Positions 1 through 13,300 are shown, counted from the stretch's first letter. The stretch is DNA of 64,000 bases from Paragonimus skrjabini miyazakii (GCA_014338405.1 JTDE01022195.1:65189-129188), one strand, 5' to 3'. Notes: generated by a model from the letters alone, not told the origin. Numbers and translations are program-made.

Positions 1-539
1 CTTTTTGTCTACGGTTTGCGGTACATCTATCTTTGCGCTAATTGTCATGTGTTTAGCTATAAACTGTTCTGGATAACCGTTTTCAAGAAGTGTGTTAAAT
101 ATAAACTGTTTTTCTTCTTCTACGGTGTCATCCGAGCAAATTTTCACAGCTCTGTCTAGTATGCATCGGACTATATTCTTCTTTTGTCTCAAAGGTACAA
201 AACTATTGAAGTTAGTATACTGTCCTGACCAAGTTGCCTTTCGGTGTACTTTACGTTGTAATGTGCCGTCCTCACGGCGTGACATGAACACGTCTAGAAA
301 TGCTATGCCTACTGGTGACTCGGGTTCCAGGGTGAAGCGGATATTTTTGTGGGCACAGTTGAAGTGCACCAGTGTTTCATTGAGGCTTTGTGAGTCATCT
401 GCCATGCAGATAATGTCGTCTGCATAACGCTTATAAAGAGATAATGACTTTATATGATCTGCTAATGAACTATTTTCAAGCTTAGCCATAGAAATGTCCG
501 CTAATAAAGGGCCTAACGGTGAACCCATTGCCACCCATC
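1..539 (-). pseudogene. Penelope-like element reverse transcriptase, catalytic motif C to thumb
   Basis: Reading the minus strand in the frame shifted from 513-1466 gives the rest of the same RT: 'AMGSPLGPLLADISMAKLE', then the catalytic 'YKRYADDIICMADD' (intact YADD near 440-450), 'GIAFLDVFMSRREDGT' and the PLE thumb block 'ATWSGQYTNFNSFVPLRQK'. It stays open to the window edge, so the GIY-YIG endonuclease expected after the RT lies outside. The catalytic aspartates are intact, so only the frameshift near 535-545 and truncation by the window disqualify it. This is the least decayed PLE copy here. Confidence 0.88.
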
Positions 540-1466
540 CTTTTGGCGATATAACCTACCGGAGAAACTGAACTGAACGTTGTAAGTGCAGCGATACAAA
601 AGCTGCTTTAGCTCATCTACTGGTATCCCTACGTTTATGTCATTGTTCTCTATATACTGACCGAGAAACTCAATCGTCTCACTTAGTGGGATATTCGTGA
701 ATAGAGACGTAACATCCAGTGAGAATAGACGCATTCCCTTTGTGTTCAGTTTCTTTATCGTTTCGACAAATTCAAAAGAGTCTCTAAGACTATGAATCGC
801 TAGTTTTCTCCTAACTGGTTCTAACAACTCGGCTAGCCACTTTGCCGTTGCATGATATGGCGAATTACGCATATCTAGAATCGGCCGTAGCGGCACTCCG
901 TTTTTATGCACTTTTGGTAGCCCATAAAGCCTGGGGATTACACTGCCTATTGGCCTAATTCTTTCGAAAGTAGTTGAATCAATCAGCCCTTGTTGTTTCA
1001 TACATCTCAGTGTCTTTGTTAATGCCTTTTCAATAGCTACTGTTTTGTCCTTTTCAGTCTTTATACAAACAAATTTGGTTGTATCTGCCAGTAGAGCATT
1101 CATTTTAGCTAAGTAATCGGCTTTATCTAGAATGACGATTCCAGCCCCTTTGTCAGGTCTGGATATTATTACATCCTCATTTCGCCTTAGGGACTCCAGT
1201 GCGGCTAGATGCTGTCGAGTGAGTAGGTTTTTACTTATGGTTTTCCGGGTCAGGTATTGATAACATGACTGAACCAAGGTTGATTTGAGCATCTCAACGT
1301 TAAGAGGTGACGTTGGTTTCAAATCGATCAGTTGATCATAAAGGTTTTCAAACTGACTTTCTAAATCTAACTGCCTGAGTTTACTTTTTGGACAGCAAAA
1401 CTTTGGTCCTAATGATAATACTTCAAGAGCAAACTTATCCAATACCAAAGAGGAAAAATTATGCAC
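513..1466 (-). pseudogene. Penelope-like element reverse transcriptase, N-terminal and palm part
   Basis: This 317-codon open frame is the upstream part of a PLE reverse transcriptase, the enzyme that copies element RNA into DNA. Visible signatures in order are a 'RPDKGAGIVILDK' block (about residues 103-115), 'PRLYGLPKVHKNGVPLRPI' (about 173-191) and motif A 'LFSLDVTSLFTNIP' (about 247-260), all typical of PLE/telomerase-like RTs. The frame ends at 'QKDGWQW' where the family has an 'AMGSPLG' block; that block is present in another frame immediately downstream (see 1-539), so a one-base loss broke the ORF. The 5' part may start further upstream, since open frame continues past the first Met. 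The host strain or assembly may carry an intact copy. Family assignment is confident; function is lost unless the shift is a sequencing error. Confidence 0.9.
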
Positions 1467-1504
1467 GTACCGTTCCGGATTTCTCTAAAAAGTAGTATAC
1501 AGTA

Positions 1505-1525
1505 CGCAGTTGTCATTCAACTGCG
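1505..1525. repeat. Short perfect hairpin beside PLE 5' side
   Basis: An 8-bp perfect stem (CGCAGTTG / CAACTGCG) with a 5-nt loop lies about 40 bp upstream of the PLE frame. It may be chance or the element's 5' boundary structure. The rest of 1530-2860 holds no gene or repeat I can support. Confidence 0.3.
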
Positions 1526-2865
1526 ACGAACATCCCATCCAGGTAAACAATGATATCTGCATGCTGCTCAATTTAGAAAATAGAGAAAAACCAAAAGTCT
1601 TTACTTGTCCTTACTCAGCTATAGGATCACACGTGTGTCCAGACAGTGTCAGACTGTCCAGGTCTAGGCAACCTGAGAATTTCCTGATTAACAGGATAAC
1701 ATTCTAGCCGAAGTTATATCTGAGTTAGAGACCGCATGCAAAATGAGTACCACGAGGACGATAATATTTCTTAAAATGAAATTCACTCAACTCCTGTTTT
1801 AGCTATCTTCACAAATGGGTCGAGTACTGTACGTTCATTTCTGTCATCAGGCTGAAAGGAATTTACTTTATCTACGTCAATCAGATAAATAATTCCAAAT
1901 GTTGAGATTACAAAACAAAGTGTCTGAACTCACATTTGTAGTCCATTGTTCCTATTTTAATCATTTGTAATGATTTGATACAGTTTTTTTCGAAAAGAAG
2001 CAAAGCTTGTTTGGACGTGGTCTGATCCGGTGAGAGAAGAATGCATTGTACGAACACATTTTTTCATCATTGTCACATTTATTTAACTATTCTAGCTTAA
2101 GTTGGTGGATTATTTTGTTTACACTACTCATTTTGAGCATTGTTTTATTTGGAAATATCATACCGCTTGTACTTCACTGAAGACGGGACTAGAGAAGGCA
2201 GCATTCTGAGAAGTATTTGGATAACCAAATCAGTCAATAGGTGTATACCGTTTTTATTGATTATTCATTTTCCGATTTCATGATTCTTCGACCCGACTCG
2301 TTAACTGTATTGGTATCATCATCAGTTCTACTTTGTTTGTGTGGTAAAACAAAGTTGGCTTTGTTCGAACAGAACGCATGTCTGAATGATTCCTACCAGT
2401 GTTTCAACGAGTTCAATGCACAAGACGACATGACCAAACTCATTTCTTATCAGGTAACGATCCTCTTCTCTGTCGATCATCGCAATGATGGAGGCATCAG
2501 CCATTTCAATGCAGAAAGTTCACAATAGTTATTTTTGGTTTGTTTCGATCTCAAAAAGTTTCCGTTTACACTTTTCGCCTCAGTTTTTGTCCGATTAAAC
2601 CGATGTCTAAGTTGATCAAAATACGAGTAAACTGTTTCGGTACGGCGCAATTGCGAAAACATTGATCTCTTAAGTAACGAACCTAGTCAGAACTGGTCAC
2701 TTCCATATTCCAACCAAAAAAGTAGTCTTACTGACTGGAAAAAACGGCTGTTGGAATATTATAATGTTTTCTATCGGGTGAGGTAGCATATGTTATTGAA
2801 ACAGTAGTTCGTTTTCAAATACTGTGTTGAAAATTCATCTTTACTCAACAAGAACAGTTCATTTG

Positions 2866-3000
2866 AACTTGAACATCATTCAAATGCGATCTCAGCTTTT
2901 CCATTCTGCTAGACCTTCCAGCCAACGTCTTTGGAAAAGAAGCATTAGACTCGAGTTTTCTCCTTGTTCGAACTCATCAGTAGTACATACCCGTGCAACC
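2866..3000 (-). mobile_element. Degenerate hammerhead SINE copy
   Basis: On the minus strand this matches the SINE seen at 27515-27870: the tail pattern (GAACATCA..., GATC-CAGC, AT-CT-CTAGAC) appears on the plus strand at 2868-2930 in reverse order, followed by the 45-nt hammerhead frame at 2942-2986. The tRNA-like head beyond about 3000 is not recognisable. The copy is diverged by many substitutions. Confidence 0.6.
2942..2986 (-). ncRNA. Hammerhead ribozyme relic in SINE
   Basis: On the minus strand the order is stem I half GTACTA, core CTGATGA, a stem II region, an A-rich segment in place of GAAA, the palindromic stem III ACTCGAGT followed by C17, then stem I half TAATGC. Length and spacing equal the 45-nt unit at 27590-27634. 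Stem I has five of six pairs counting one G-T wobble. Stem II and the GAAA box are damaged, so it is probably inactive. Confidence 0.55.
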
Positions 3001-6000
3001 GCAAATACTACGATCAAGTGTGTGGTGTACAACTTGAAGCTGTTCAGACCTCTGTCTGCTTATCAGTAAAGTTAATCTGTTTAGCTGAAAAACTCAGTTA
3101 TCCCCGTAACCCACTAGAGTGAGTCTAGGCCTGCTCGCTGATTTTGGCCATTGGTAGCATACGTGCTTGGCATGATCCTTCACGTGACCTTGACTGTCTG
3201 GCTTTCGGTAAAATGAGGAGTTCAATAGTGTAACGCATCATGCATGACTCATCATTTTGATCCGCTTTTAGTGTGGGCTTAACCGTCGCATAGCTCTTCT
3301 GACGAACAAGTTCACGTTCGGTTGTGTTGGTTATGTAATGTTATCGGGCGCAATGTATGGACTTTATATGGCTTTTTATGAACCAAAAGCATCTCAGTGG
3401 GACTTGCTCCAACTCTCTACGATTGGTCTTGTGGTGAGATTATGCAATTGACAAGGTTTGACGATTTTCGTCCTTTAAGGTGTACCCCTTTCCTGTACTT
3501 TTAGCGGTGGGTAAAGCTCTTATCGCAAACATTTTTTAAAAAGTGCTACTTCGGTTCCCTGAACCGATCCCAACTGGGTGTTCAGACACAACCTCAGGCG
3601 AACGCTATTAAGCCATTCCTAACTTCACAATAACTGTTACAATACTTCAAATGTTGATTCCGATCGATTGTCCAACAAACTGTGGACAGTGTACCTGAGT
3701 TAGGAATCTTGAACCAAGCGAAATTAACCGTTCGAATTACCAAGACTGCTGCGATATCTCGTCTCGAAGTTGTCAGGCGAAATGAACACTAGTCACGCGT
3801 GATCATGCTTCAGTTGTTCTTTGTGTGAACCCAGTTGGTGCTTCAAATAAGTCCGAACGACGAAGGTCTAACTGACCAAGCAATTTCTGTCCACTAGAAC
3901 AGCAACACTGTTTTATGGAGAATCAAGAGTTATTGATCTCGGGCGTCAATCCTGTCACGCTTTGGTTGGCTAGTTCGTTATTTTCAATCCACGGTCTTGA
4001 TCCAAACATTTCGGTTGTTTCAATCCGAAACGCGTTCAAACAAAATAATTTAACCGCTGATCTCCTACAAACAAACGCAACGAGGCAGATGCTCACCGTT
4101 CTGACCGACTACAGTTGATCGTCTCCAGTACCTCTCATGACAGCTTATGCTAGGATTTTTGATTGGCCCTATGTTCTCCAATGAGAGAACTGATGCAGTC
4201 CAGTCTCAGTGTAAACAATGGTAGTCAGTGCACTACTTCTACCCTCACGATGGACGGAATTAACTTACTGGTTCAGACTCAAATGTGTTCTGCTGATGAT
4301 AAAAATTTGTCTCGAGTCCCTTTCTAACGTTGACCAGCAGGACAGTTTCACCGACTGAAAAAACTGAGCACCACTCAGTTTGCGAAACGTAATCAAATAG
4401 ACAAATGAGTAGAATCCTACTGTACTGAGAGCGAAAACTGGCAAATCCCGTTAGGATGTCGTTTTACACACAGGTCATAAAAAATCTCTGGTGAACAGTA
4501 GGGCTGGTGAACAGAAATAGAACTATTAACAAGTCAAAAGATAACCAACAGAGACTTCCACTTATTAACTCAAAACGTTACTATTGTAGTGAGGACTAGA
4601 GATCACACTATACTACTCACATCACTGGTATTCAGTAGTGAAGCAGGGGCATTAATTTTGACATATAAGTAACCCCGGTAAAAATACAAGAAACAGTGGA
4701 GTACTATGTGGCTTGAAATGGATTTGGGTACATACAGGAACTGGGCATTGGCAACCGTAGCAATGAGGATGTTCTGAGACCAATGCTGTATGAAAATGAG
4801 TGGATTTATTTGGTGTGCAGAAACCATAACCCATGTATTGGTTTTCTGAATAAGCGACCGTTGAGTTATCCGCTTTCTTGGATCACAACACTACTCTGAT
4901 TGCGCTGCATAAAATAAACGCATGTAACATGTTCCTTATAAGGAGCGGAACAGAAAGACAACTGTGTCCACTTTTCCCAGTTTCCTGGGATCACAGTTAT
5001 TGGACAAGTGAAACCCCAACTTTTGATAGTTGTGTCAAATTGTCAAGTGGCTTGTGTTATTATTTTGTGGTCATTTTCTACATCATTCCCATGCATAATG
5101 AATCAATAAACAGACGACGACAAACTGCATTAGATGGTTGACGTTCATAATCCTACCTCAGTGCCGATCAGGTATTCGAGTAAGCTGCATCGACTGTAGC
5201 GAAAATCACGCGCTTCGTTTACCAACAGTGACGTTTGCCAGTACACGTTCTGAAGTGTGGCGACTTTACTAAGAATTACGTGCGGATTTGGTGCCTTTGT
5301 GTCACACGTTGTCTTAGTGTGGCAATACCCGTTACTCGTCAGTCTAAGGCTTGCATGCACATCGTGGATTCGTCTTGCATTTGTGCGTAGATTTGTAACT
5401 TTTGATATGATATGCGGGGGGAAGGGACACCAAATGATAGTTGATTAGTTTAATGAATGAACTACACCGCAAGTAGGCATAACACACTGAAGCAGAGAAC
5501 GGATTAATAAATTTTCCTGGCAAGTGAATGAACTAACATTGGTAGACCGTCGACCGTATGCGAACACGCGTGATAAGGCAACTGCCAGTACTGTCAAATC
5601 CCTCAGAACTCTGAGTAGGACTACAGCGTGAGGCTTGATATTAGTCAACTGGTTTACTTACATTTGTCGGGCGACGTAGGGATCCAACATGTGGCTGGTT
5701 GATTTTTTCGTGAATTTCACTTTTCGAAGTTGTATTCGTATTAATGCTAAGACTGTTTTCTATCGACTGATACACGTGACCAGTGATACCTCGGACAAAA
5801 TGTCTATTAAGGATTCCGATATTTGCTGCCTGCGAGTTAGTATCCTGGTTGCCAAACTTGATCTTATGAAAGTCTGATTCAAATAGGTTTATACTGACAT
5901 TCATATGTCTCAAGATTATGTATTTTCTTTAGCCGTTCTCGTTTTTTCTACGTTACGAACAGAGTCATGCAGTAGTTGAGTTAGTCCTGTTCGAAGACAA

Positions 6001-8235
6001 CGTCCAACCATCGACTTGATTAACGTTTACTTAAAGCTTCGGTTTGCGCTGGTCGATAAGCAAAAGAAGACCACCTTGGTTCTGATTAGAGCTGCTGGCT
6101 GTTTCTGGGCTGAATTCCGTTTAAAACAATATAGTACTAGTATTGTGGCCTGCAAAGTCGTCTGTTGCAAGCATTGGCGTACAGGTTACTTTAGAACATA
6201 AGACCACGAACGCTTACATTATTTGCACGACTGACGTGTATTCACACACATTAGACAATTGTACATTATCATTTACCACAATGGCGTACACACTATTCCA
6301 ATAGTCACTTTTGATCGATTGTCTTCTTAGAGTTGAGACTAGCTATTTAGTCCTCGAACGTATGTAGTATACTACTCACAAACGAAGGTGACTACTATAC
6401 AACACTAAGAGACTGCCTTAATGAAAAGGGTATCCTTATCACAGAATGCTGAAAACCACGAAGTATTTAAATAAATTTGGCTTCTACTGAACTTTCCGAT
6501 ATTGTTTATTTCTATCCATTTGTAATATGCATCATCCACAAACACTGACCTTTTGTTACCAGTGGATTATTAGGCTAAACCCAGTTCGTCGACACAAGAC
6601 TATCATTTTCTGTATTATTCTCTGTTCTATTTTCACAAGATACAGAATTTTTCTGTTAAATAAATTCGATTACTTCGGGCAGTTTGTGCGATTCTTTTGG
6701 AAGTTCTTTTGAATACAAGCCATCTACTGAAAGTGTAGACTTAACCATGAGTAACGCGGTAACTGATGTTTTTACTAGACTTGGTCAAAGGCATCTCTCA
6801 AGTCATATCATTGACTGTCGCCAACATCTTGATCTGTCGACTTGTATACTCTACCGCGGACTAAGGAAGGCGTGGATTAGTCACAGGGATTGATGTAGCA
6901 TAATCACCAACTCAAACTAGCCTCGTGAATCCACTGGTTGGCTTGTGTTCATTTAGACGGAAGTTTGTACGCATCGCTTAGCAAATGGTTGTTTTGGCAG
7001 ATCGCGTGCATAGCTTTCTTTCACCTAACAAATGAACAAAAACGTGTTTTGTATGTAGTGTAACGGGAGTGTGTTCAATTGTGCAACACGAGATACACTG
7101 TCGCCGACCCGTTCGAACTTCGGTGACTGTGAGAATAGAATGGCCATTAGTAAGAGGGGTATAGCAAATTTCCGATTGGTCGGCGCAACAGTGTCGATCG
7201 ATCTGTTGATATCAGTTGATGTTTGGCTAAAATGGCAAGTTGCCAAGTATGTCAGACACTTGAATACACTTGAAGACCTATTAATGCGTTTGGGTTGCGC
7301 ATGGGTGGATATTTTGTGTACGAGCCTGTGAACAGTTAGGGACAGTGTTTGTCTCAATTGGGTGACTATTCTGGCTTTACTTCCAATGACATTCCAAATT
7401 TTAGGATGAATATACGCATAAAAATGGCAGTGCACGCTCGATCTGATTGCAGTTTGTCATAGAATTTCTACCCTGAGCAACTTTTGAATGAGTCTAACGT
7501 TAGGTGATCACAAACGTTCGTCATTCCTCATGGACTGGTATCGGCATTTTCATTGCAGTTAATATAATCTGTTTCGTTGCAACTCTACACACGTTTTGAC
7601 CGTGAAACGTGATCAACAAGTTGGCTTGCCATATTTACACGAATGACTGACGTCTACAGTTGAGATCGATAGTCGGATCGATAACAGCTGTACCATGTAT
7701 GCACTGGGTCTATGACTCAGTTCTAACACAGATCTACGCATCAATTCCTGTTTGTATACGTGGATATATGAGCTACATGGTTGCTCTCTCTAACAACTCT
7801 TTTAAAGAAGTAAATCTCAAAGTATGCATCGGTATTTCAAGTCTCGTGTTCATCTACATAAATTTTGATGGATATATATGAGGCATGGTTTTCTATCACT
7901 GCTGTAAGACCATTTTCGCTTCAGCTATTTCGGTTTGCGACAGCTTCTCGAAACTGGGCTTCCTCAAAGTACAAACCGGTGAAGAGTCTTCCTATAGTTC
8001 GTTCTTCAAGCAGGTCTTCAGGAATGACTATTTAGTATTATTGTATCCCACAGGTTGAGGCTGTCAACAAGGAGGCGGCCAGTCTCAGTAAATTTTGAAT
8101 GTCCGCTAACCGATTCGCGAGAGCCACTCAGTGGTTCAACAAAACGATATCGCTCTTCAGTGAATTTCGAAGGCAATTATGTATATGAAACGTTTATATT
8201 CCACCTACTATTATCAGAAGAAATAAGTTTGTTTA
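3001..8235. other. No gene recognised
   Basis: I see only short open frames without family motifs or convincing codon bias and no RNA gene. The sequence is unremarkable in base composition; old repeat remnants may be present but cannot be supported by eye. Confidence 0.6.
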
Positions 8236-8318
8236 CTGATGAGTAGTAGGGGATTTTGGTTTTAATATAGATTGAACATCACCCACAATTGATCGCAGCT
8301 GTCGCATTCCCATAGAAT
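8236..8318 (-). mobile_element. SINE 3' tail, minus orientation
   Basis: Starts with TACTGATGAGTAGTAGGGG, which is also found at 27907 and is the reverse complement of the SINE 3' end. It continues through the shared block containing ATTGATCGCAGCTGTCGC. Only the tail of the SINE is present. It pairs with the plus-oriented tail at 8319-8411. Confidence 0.75.
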
Positions 8319-8408
8319 TTCGAGTCTACTACTTCTTTTCGAAAGGGGCCGATTGGAGAGTCTATGGGAATGCGACAGCTGCGATCAATTATGGATGATG
8401 TTCAATCT
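8269..8408. repeat. 48-bp inverted repeat (hairpin) from two SINE tails
   Basis: Arms 8269-8316 and 8361-8408 are reverse complements at 46 of 48 positions with a 44-nt spacer. A transcript through the locus would form a long duplex. Origin: two oppositely oriented tails of the same SINE family. Confidence 0.85.
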
Positions 8409-8411
8409 GTA
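8319..8411 (+). mobile_element. SINE 3' part, plus orientation
   Basis: Plus-strand copy beginning at TCGAGTCTACTAC, which is the 3' side of the hammerhead stem III and the cleavage position in intact copies. It continues CTTTTCGAAAGGGGC to GATGTTCAATCT. The 5' end therefore lies within the hammerhead rather than at the tRNA head. Together with the preceding tail it makes a long inverted repeat. Confidence 0.72.
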
Positions 8412-11400
8412 TGAAGTAAGTTTGTGGCAAGAAGTAGGGTTGAACAGTAAGGTTTAGAGATTCGCAGACTAACGAACGCCAGAACGGTTATGAATAACAT
8501 TACATTGATAAAAAGGAAGACATTAGAACCAGACTATGTGAGGGAAGGTGATCGGGATAACAACATGCACAGGTCGCGGAACACTGATTCGTTTGCATAC
8601 GAGCTGAGTCATAAACGGGTGAATGTACAGTCACGTGACTGTGGGTAGATAGGTGTGAGGACTAATCAGACGACTATGCGTACGTGGGCGGCAAACGTGG
8701 GTTCCGGTTGAATTCTACCAGGGTACAAACATTACGTGGAACCTTGACCAACGACGACAGTGTGAGTTGCACTGACTCTGCCAAGGTGACTGATCAACTT
8801 CAGCTAACGTCAGTGTAGATGCTACAGATTGACTGGTACCAATCGAGACCTCGGTTACCGGTCGAAGGTATAGTATAGGAGTCTTGACGCTTAGAAGGAA
8901 GTAGAGCGCATCTTCAACCGTTGCTGACAGTACCGTTTTCTCAGTGTGGTTATAGTAGGTATGAATTAAATCTGACCCATTGTAGACGAATCCACAATCA
9001 GATTTGACTTAAACCGTCGATGAGTTGTGGTCCTCAAGTAAATTTATAGAACCGTTCCATTTTTTACGTGGCAATTAGAGTCATAAGTACATACAGCTGA
9101 AGCAGAAGTTGTTGACACGGTCAGGTTAGTGATTGTGGTGAATCCATACGTCACTGGTGAACCGTTGTTCTTGTCTCTTCTGTTGTTTCGGTTTGTCGTA
9201 TCGTAATTCGTTGATCGTGTACAGTAGGCTGGAGTCTAGATTATTTGGTTAGAAAATTCGTTCGAAGTCTCGAGGTTCATCGATACACCGGTTTGAAACT
9301 TCGTTTGGCTAGAGACGCTGCTGATTGGTTTGTACAGCAGCTGACACTTTTATATTCGATCCGGGCCGTGGATACTTCGTTTCAGAAGAGTTGGTGTAGT
9401 AGTAGGTGCGCTGCATCTGTACACTACTCAAAATCCTCGAATAGTTCAAATTTCAAGATAATCACTAAATGTCACTGGATGAATAACACGAAACTGATGG
9501 GATATCAGACGTTATGTCCAGCTGAAGTTAACTCTCAACACTGCTCTTATCAACTACTGCGTCTTTGCGTATCATGTTGCCGTGAACTCAACATATACAT
9601 GTGCTCTCCCTGAATTTGTAGTCACATTCGATTTTGACCACTGTACCAGTTAAGGCTTGGCACTGTTGTAAACCAACCTAAACGATACGCTGGTTCGATC
9701 TCGGTAGAATGGTGCGCCCGATAAAATCGGATTCTTGTCCCGGTAATAATTCACACGAAAATCTCGGTCCCGAGTATTACCGCGACTATCCCGTATTCGC
9801 TCGCAAGGCAAGCCAAAAGACACGTTCAAAATAAGAAGCTTTGTTCTGCTACAAAACGGGGTGCGGCTAGGGCGACAAGTACAAGGTATTTATAGGGCAC
9901 GTCATGGCCACACATTCCCACCACATCATTAGAAAGAGTTATGATCGCATATGTGCATAGCGGTATAAGAAGTCTCAACCGATTTGAACAGTTCCGCTAG
10001 TTAGGACTGAGCCAAGTGGTTTTTTTCTTCTTTCTCACGACAGAGGCGTCCTGGGACGGTCACAGGGTGGGCGCCCTAACAGGCACATACTGGTTTTGCA
10101 GTTAACACTAGACATCAGTTAAACCACTACGTCACTGGTGCCTCCCGTAGCGCACATAATTGGAGTTTATTCTCTCTCTACAATTCCAGCAAGCTGTATG
10201 GGGCGTTACATGACTGTTTCGGCCACGGATCTTGTGATTATTGGTTGAATTGACCAAGGTAACTAAAACCGCCTTCAGGAAAAATGTGAGGAGGCGATCG
10301 CTCACCTGCAATTGTGCTACGTTTAAAGCTCACCACGCTCTGTCATTGTGTTGTCGAGTGGGCTCGCTAATGAACTCTTTCATTTCAGTAGGAAAATGCT
10401 GAAGCTCGTTGATGTTGGCAACGGAATTCCGGATCCTATTAAAAATAAACTTACAGTTGGCCGCAGCTTTCGCATTCGAATGAACCTTGGAAAGGTGCCA
10501 GCTGAAAAATCTGTCTGAATGTTCGCATTTTTCGAATCGTCAAGCTGTTTCTGTTACTGCCGCAACAACCGCTGAAAGTCTCTGACGGTTATGACCCCTC
10601 CGGATCCAATCTAACGTCAACTTTCTACTCGGGGGAAAAACTGTGTTCGTGTTTCCAACGTAACTGTTCTTCGTAGTTTATTGCATCTACTTTCACACAG
10701 CTAGACTCACTATCTTTCAAAAAACGAGGTGTACGTCTTTTACCATTGTTGTCAATGTTTTCAGGTTATATCGACCACAGTCAGTTCGTTTCCTGTTTTC
10801 AACCTTCTGAAGACTTACTACACCGTGTGTAATGTTCGATGTCGTTATCGGTCCGGTTAGATTATTCAGAACATAGTGTGGTTGTGATCGTGGTAAAACA
10901 GAACACAGACCTGCTCATTATAACCTTTGTGCTGACGAACTTTTCACCCTTCTATAAAAGCGTCGTATTTCATTTGGTGATTCGTTCGAAGTTGAAGCAG
11001 TTTTATGGACATTTCTATGGGCTGAAATTTTTCAGGACAGTGAAGGTACACGGGTAACTTCGAGTCATTGTAGTACGATTAAGCAAAATTGCTCTTAAAT
11101 TCTTCACAGCAGAAATAGCGTCTTCCAAACTGACTACACGCATTCTTGTTTCAGCGCTAGGTGATCCGTTGTCAGTTGACTGACCAGTTTGACTAAATTA
11201 TTTACGGGTTACGCAAATTTCTTTCGCTGAATTCTTGTCAACTCTCAGCCTTATTATCAAACTGTAACCACTCCGGTCGCGGCAATTATGGTATGTCAAT
11301 CGATAAAGCAGATCGACAAAAACCTCGTTTCTGGACAAACTCAAAAACGGTCACTCCGCCTTTTCAACGCGAGCAGAAAGCAATGTGCCGTTCAATAACC

Positions 11401-13290
11401 GTAACATTAGGTTCTAACAACTATCCGTTGTGTACGTACTGTGACACACGATCGATCGCTGATTAATTGAAACACGCATAGGTGACCCAACCACTTCTGG
11501 CATAAGCGACCCATTGAAGCACACGCCACACTGCACATAGTAACTGTACTCAATTCGACCTTTTACCAGTCCACTTCTCAAAACAGCATGAAATCTCAGG
11601 TCTGGGGCAGACATCGCTCACAAAACATGTGCACGGTGGTTGTTGTACCCACGACACTGCTGGGATTGGAGGCTATAGTGATTTGCTGCTGCGTAGGGTG
11701 ACTCACTACGATGGCTCAGCGACGTTCGTGTCAAAATTAAAAGTGCATTCTGAGGCAGTGTGGAACAAACACAAAGAACACACACACACCCCAAAAAAGA
11801 AAAGCGAATAGGCTGATTGTTTTGCGATGTATCTGCGACTGTCTGCAACCGAGACCAACATTGCACTGATGAACATGTGAACTAGATGGAAACCTCGCTT
11901 GTGTCAACGCTTGCGGTTTTCGAATTACGCAGTTATACACTCTAAGATGTTCCTCTCTCTACACGGCGGTTTAGTTTTGACCTTATTATGACGCAACATG
12001 TAGGACGCTAAGGCTTACTTGCACAGACCACGACAAGATTATGGAACCACTCTGTATGTTGGGGATAATTTTGCTATGATAAGTCGCAAAGAGTTCGGGA
12101 TCCTGTGTAAATAGCTGAAACCCCTGGAGCCGTTTAATGTTACCAACTCCTCAACACGAACAGCCGCGATAAAACTGCAAATCCACTTCACAATGTTGGC
12201 CACATTGAAAAGCCAGCAGGAAGTGTTTCTTCAGTTCTGTTTCAGAATCTCCATGTTCTTAGCTCGGTTCTTGCTTTTCAAAATCCTTCAACTCCGCCTT
12301 GTCGCCGTACATCTCAGAATCCTTATACACATGTCTAGCGAGTTCTCGCAGATATTCTTGATCGGTTTTGGATCACAAGCTAGTTAGCCTAACACGTAAA
12401 TTCTCTGATGGAGAAGTCACGTTCTTGTAACGCGGAACGTATGCAGTAAGACACCGTTATTCTGGATCATTACATCCGCCTGGACATGCGGCCTGATAAA
12501 GAGCGGTAAAAACCTATCCACTATGTTAATATAAGAGGTGGCAATGTGCACATCATTCAGATTGACCAATCGGCTCACTCGTCGTTCGAAATGCATCTTA
12601 AACTATGACCAGGCGTTTGCAACTAGTCGTTAGATCAAACACGTCCAATAATTTTGTGAGATGTAACAGCACTGCCTCCGTACAGTGGAACAATGTTTGT
12701 CAATTTGATTCTCATTGCACATCCTCACCGGTAACTTTTTAAAGTTTAAGTCTCCATTGTCCTTGAGCGAATGTTGACAGATCAGTTTGGAACAGTCTTG
12801 TTTTTGTGAAGATTGCCAACGCAAGCGTCGATTTCAACTCCGGCGAATGACTCGGTGAACTTGATGCTAGACATAGGATTGTGTTTGTCGCTTTTTTTGC
12901 GGAAGTCAGAATTATCCACCTAGGTTGTTGTTTACGTATGAGGATAGACCTCTCAGAAAAGGCCCGACAACGCGGTTTGAAGTCGGAATTCTTCTGGGAA
13001 TATGCTGAAACACATTTGCATTTCCGTTAAAAGTCACATTTTGTAACGCGGTTGGATAAAAAATGTTCCCCTTTGGTGACTACTGACCTTCTCCTGGATC
13101 ATCGATTCATCCTTTCGGCGCCCATATCCCGGTAACTGGTGGATTCCAGACTGACAGGTGCTCATGAAAAGCACATGATCAAGTCAAACCACGTCAGTAA
13201 TATGGCCAAATAGAGAGATTTGCTAGATGAGACATAATACCTCGGGGGTAAATGAGATGAATGATGCATGTGGTGCATGGCACTTGTTTG
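8412..13290. other. No gene recognised
   Basis: Short open frames only (for example 9245-9613 plus), none with a motif I recognise. A CA-rich stretch occurs near 11776-11792. Several pyrimidine-tract acceptor-like sites (10766, 11154) lack convincing coding sequence downstream. Confidence 0.55.
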
Positions 13291-13300
13291 AGTCAACATA

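Noticed and set aside
7025..7435. 136-codon minus-strand frame
   Set aside because: Opposite strand is also open over the same region, no motif in either; likely chance.
8054..8087. Possible 34-nt micro-exon (VEAVNKEAASL) between TATCCCACAG and GTAAAT
   Set aside because: Splice sites are fair but it is isolated, its phase change is not matched by any other candidate, and such pairs occur by chance in this much sequence.
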